DNA of 64,000 nt, taken from the NCBI RefSeq assembly GCF_003383095.1, contig NZ_PSYW01000001.1, positions 558,001 to 622,000 on the forward strand, read 5' to 3'. Both the position numbers and the translations under genes were made by a program. Origin of the DNA: Haloferax sp. Atlit-12N. GTDB taxonomy: Archaea; Halobacteriota; Halobacteria; Halobacteriales; Haloferacaceae. How positions within the stretch are numbered: the first letter of the stretch is position 1; each line of letters starts with the position of its first letter. The notes below the pieces were generated by a model, which was not told where the DNA came from, searched no databases, and worked only from the letters and a program-made list of their open reading frames with translations. Shown in pieces: positions 61,891-64,000 of this stretch.

Positions 61891-62750
61891 GCTCAAACGT
61901 CCGCTTCACCGACTTCAAGTCAGACAAACAACCGACCTGGTGTCCCGGCTGTGGGGACTTCGGGACGATGAACGGCATCATGAAAGCCCTCGCCAACTCC
62001 GGCACCGACCCCGACAACACGTTCATGGTCGCCGGTATCGGCTGTTCCGGGAAAATCGGGACGTACATGCACTCGTACGCCATCCACGGCGTCCACGGGC
62101 GCTCGCTCCCGGTCGCCGCCGGCGTCAAGCTGGCGAACCCCGACCTGACCGTCGTCGCCGCCGGCGGCGATGGTGACGGCTACTCCATCGGTGCGGGCCA
62201 CTTCATCCACGCCGTCCGCCGCAACGTGGACATGGCCTACACCGTCATGGACAACCGCATCTATGGTCTCACGAAGGGGCAGGCCTCGCCGACCTCGCGA
62301 GAGGACTTCGAGACCTCGACGACCCCCGAAGGGCCCCAGCAGCCCCCGGTCAACCCGCTCGCACTGTCGCTCGCGGCCGGTGGCACGTTCATCGCACAGT
62401 CGTTCGCGACGGACCACAAGCGCCACGCGGAAATCGTCCAAGAGGCCATCGAACACGACGGCTTCGGCTTCGTGAACGTGTTCAGTCCGTGTGTCACGTT
62501 CAACGACGTGGACACCTACGACTACTTCCGCGACAACCTCGTGGACCTCGCGGACACCGACCACGACCCGACCGACTACGACGCGGCCAAAGAGAAGATT
62601 CTCGACTCGTCGAAGGAGTACGAGGGCGTCATCTACAAAGACGAAAGCTCCGTCTCCTACGAGCAGAAGTTCGGCGTCGACCAGGACATGTCGGACATCC
62701 CGTCGGGCGCACCCGACGACGCGATGGACCTCGTCCGCGAGTTCTACTAA
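61887..62750 (+). CDS. korB: 2-oxoacid:ferredoxin oxidoreductase beta subunit (probably KorB)
   Basis: 287 residues. Thiamine-diphosphate subunit: TWCPGCGDFGTMNGIMKALA (first two cluster Cys), GIGCSGKIGTYM (another Cys), GDGDGYSIGAGHFIHAVRRN (TPP/Mg motif GDGD...), and MDNRIYGLTKGQASPTS; Cys in NVFSPCVTFND completes the 4Fe-4S set. Together with the alpha subunit forms the heterotetramer feeding ferredoxin in the citric-acid cycle. ATG overlaps the korA stop. Confidence 0.9.
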   Translation: MSSNVRFTDFKSDKQPTWCPGCGDFGTMNGIMKALANSGTDPDNTFMVAGIGCSGKIGTYMHSYAIHGVHGRSLPVAAGVKLANPDLTVVAAGGDGDGYSIGAGHFIHAVRRNVDMAYTVMDNRIYGLTKGQASPTSREDFETSTTPEGPQQPPVNPLALSLAAGGTFIAQSFATDHKRHAEIVQEAIEHDGFGFVNVFSPCVTFNDVDTYDYFRDNLVDLADTDHDPTDYDAAKEKILDSSKEYEGVIYKDESSVSYEQKFGVDQDMSDIPSGAPDDAMDLVREFY

Positions 62751-62786
62751 CACCGCCGAACTCGCGTTCGACGCCGCACCGACCGC

Positions 62787-63497
62787 TCACCGAACTTCGA
62801 CCGTTCTTTCGACCGTCCCCGGATGCTCGACAGCGCCCGCGAGCGCCGCGACCGCCTCGCTCTCGTCCACGTCGGCCCCGTGGACCGCGAGGAGAACCAC
62901 CACGTCACCGTCGTGTTCGACGGTCGCGAGGTGGAGTCTTACTTCGGCCGTCCCGCCCTCGTAGGCGACCGTCTCACCGTCGACGGCGGTCTCGCCGGCT
63001 TCGACCTCGACCGTGCCCGCGTAGGTGACGAGCTCCGTCTTCGAACCGAGCATCGTGACGTTCCGCGCGCCGACCTCGCGGACGCCGTTGACCTCGGGGA
63101 CGTTTCCGAGTGCCTGCGCGTCGGCCAGCAAGTCGAGGCCGGTCGCGACGAGCTCGCGGTTCCCGAGGTTCGAAAGCGGGTTGACCGACTGCCCGGCGAC
63201 CTCGGCGTTCGGCGACGAGACGACCACGAGGGCGGTGATATCGTCGTCGTCGGTCGTCTTCGAGTATCCGGACACCCAGACCTCCGCGCCGACGGAGCGA
63301 GAGGCGGGCCCGACGCCCACGTCGTACGAAAGCGGGACGACGGTGCTGTTGCCGTGGACGTAGCCGTGTGCCTCGTAGGCCGACGGGGGAATCGTCGCGG
63401 GCTGGGCCGCGAACGTGGTCGAACCGCCGAGCCCGCCGAGGCAACCGGCGAGGGCGACGATGAGCGCGAGCGCGAGGGCTGTGCGTAGTTGAGGCAT
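62787..63497 (-). CDS. Haloarchaeal lipoprotein (DUF6517-like)
   Basis: 236 residues from MPQLRTALALALIVALAGCL at 63497. Lipobox LAGC at residues 16-19, then a Gly/Ser linker, strand-rich domain with SYDVGVGPASRSVGAEVWVS, GYSKTTDDDDITALVVVSSP and a GADVDESEAVAALAGAVEHP helix. This matches what I know as DUF6517 lipoproteins, common and uncharacterised in halophiles. The longer open frame (to 63716) lacks the lipobox start. Convergent with korB. Confidence 0.82.
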   Translation of the reverse strand: MPQLRTALALALIVALAGCLGGLGGSTTFAAQPATIPPSAYEAHGYVHGNSTVVPLSYDVGVGPASRSVGAEVWVSGYSKTTDDDDITALVVVSSPNAEVAGQSVNPLSNLGNRELVATGLDLLADAQALGNVPEVNGVREVGARNVTMLGSKTELVTYAGTVEVEAGETAVDGETVAYEGGTAEVRLHLATVEHDGDVVVLLAVHGADVDESEAVAALAGAVEHPGTVERTVEVR

Positions 63498-63601
63498 GCA
63501 CTCTAGAGGCGCGCAGAGAGCATGACAGTCTCGCCGCCGCGAAAAAGCGCCGAGCGACCGACCGAGTCGGACCGTCGCCGGGAGTCTCGCCGACGCGCTC
63601 G

Positions 63602-63799
63602 CTACGCCACCGTCTCGATGTTGAGCTGGTAGCGCGTCCCGCAATCGAGACACCGCGCGTTGTCGGACTCGATGAGTTCCGTCACCAGCACCTCGCCGAA
63701 CTCGCAGTTCGGACACTCGTAGACGAGCGAGTCACCCGCGATGCGGTGTGCGAACGCGTTCGTGTTCTCTTCTGTCAACGGCTCTGATGCGGACGACAT
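63602..63799 (-). CDS. Zinc-ribbon microprotein, 65 aa
   Basis: 65 residues from MSSASEPLTEENTNAFAHRI at 63799. YECPNCEFGEVLVTEL and ARCLDCGTRYQLNIETV give two C-X2-C knuckles about 20 residues apart, a complete zinc ribbon. A frame extension to 63913 looks spurious. Function unknown. Confidence 0.72.
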   Translation of the reverse strand: MSSASEPLTEENTNAFAHRIAGDSLVYECPNCEFGEVLVTELIESDNARCLDCGTRYQLNIETVA

Positions 63800-63987
63800 T
63801 CCTGACCACCAGTCAGATATGCTACCACATGCCACATAAACCATCCGCCGCCGAACGTCGAGCGGCGTCAGATAGCATCGGGAATCAAGCCCCCGAGACG
63901 CCGTGTGACTCACCCTCAGGCCTCGAAAGCCGGAAATTCGCCCGCCCTTTCGGAACGTCTTTTCAACTCGCGGCCCACGATTCGTCC

Positions 63988-64000
63988 ATGACGGAGAACG
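63988..64000 (+). CDS. Possible start of a gene running off the right edge
   Basis: ATGACGGAGAACG at the edge reads M-T-E-N. Codon style and distance from the divergent gene fit a real start, but only four codons are visible. Confidence 0.3.

Overview
The window is haloarchaeal DNA, most likely from Haloferax or a very close relative. Nearly all genes have acidic proteins and GC-rich codons, starts are often leaderless behind TTTAWA-like boxes, and genes overlap by ATGA or TAATG. The archaeosortase has its expected catalytic residues at positions 173, 214 and 253, which as I recall is the numbering of Haloferax volcanii ArtA. The genus assignment is inference; the archaeal halophile assignment is firm.

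Layout. (1) 1-2.4 kb: the 5' part of a large secreted protein (running off the left edge), a two-helix membrane protein and a 47-residue protein in one minus-strand operon, resembling a structural module of a provirus. (2) 2.5-5.6 kb: two small membrane proteins, then a toxin-antitoxin zone with an intact TumE-like toxin plus winged-helix antitoxin, an intact RelB/RelE pair, and decayed fragments of at least three more regulator genes. (3) 5.6-7.25 kb: a probable replication origin, with GGGTGTA repeats on both strands, upstream of a short Orc1/Cdc6 gene. (4) 7.4-24 kb: a defense island holding a nuclease-like protein, a SacI-like restriction enzyme with a cytosine methyltransferase fused to an Alba domain, an AbrB-type regulator, a Cas4-like nuclease, a low-GC three-gene operon (HD protein, AAA ATPase, unknown protein) divergent from a second cytosine methyltransferase, and a 6.2-kb cassette (unknown protein plus PD-(D/E)XK protein, then a PHP-SMC-like TrlF-type ATPase) bounded by a 45-bp direct repeat matching at 44 of 45 positions. 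(5) 24.1-27.7 kb: a small provirus-like element with repressor, operators, a structured leader, four tiny overlapping early genes and a tyrosine recombinase, then decayed copies of repressor-region genes.

(6) 27.8-64 kb: ordinary chromosome. It holds a Rieske protein, zinc-ribbon microproteins, DoxX, diphthine synthase, archaeosortase ArtA beside an S-layer type glycoprotein with a PGF-CTERM tail (its substrate class), a tandem VOC protein, a MATE exporter, a DRG-type GTPase, a heme-copper oxidase subunit I cluster, UspA, a branched-chain amino-acid/amide type ABC transporter (two ATPases, two permeases, Tat lipoprotein binding protein) with a trailing thioredoxin-like gene, two AMP-forming acyl-CoA ligases, the methylmalonyl-CoA mutase large subunit, NosL-NosD/NosF/NosY, a flavin reductase and the alpha and beta subunits of a 2-oxoacid:ferredoxin oxidoreductase (probably KorAB).

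The strongest candidates for undescribed biology are the coupled HD/AAA/unknown operon at 12.6-16.4 kb with its divergent methyltransferase and promoter palindrome, the methyltransferase-Alba fusion, a motif shared by the AbrB and restriction-enzyme promoters that suggests an AbrB-type controller, and the repeat-bounded 18-24 kb cassette. All functional statements come from reading motifs; no database search was run.
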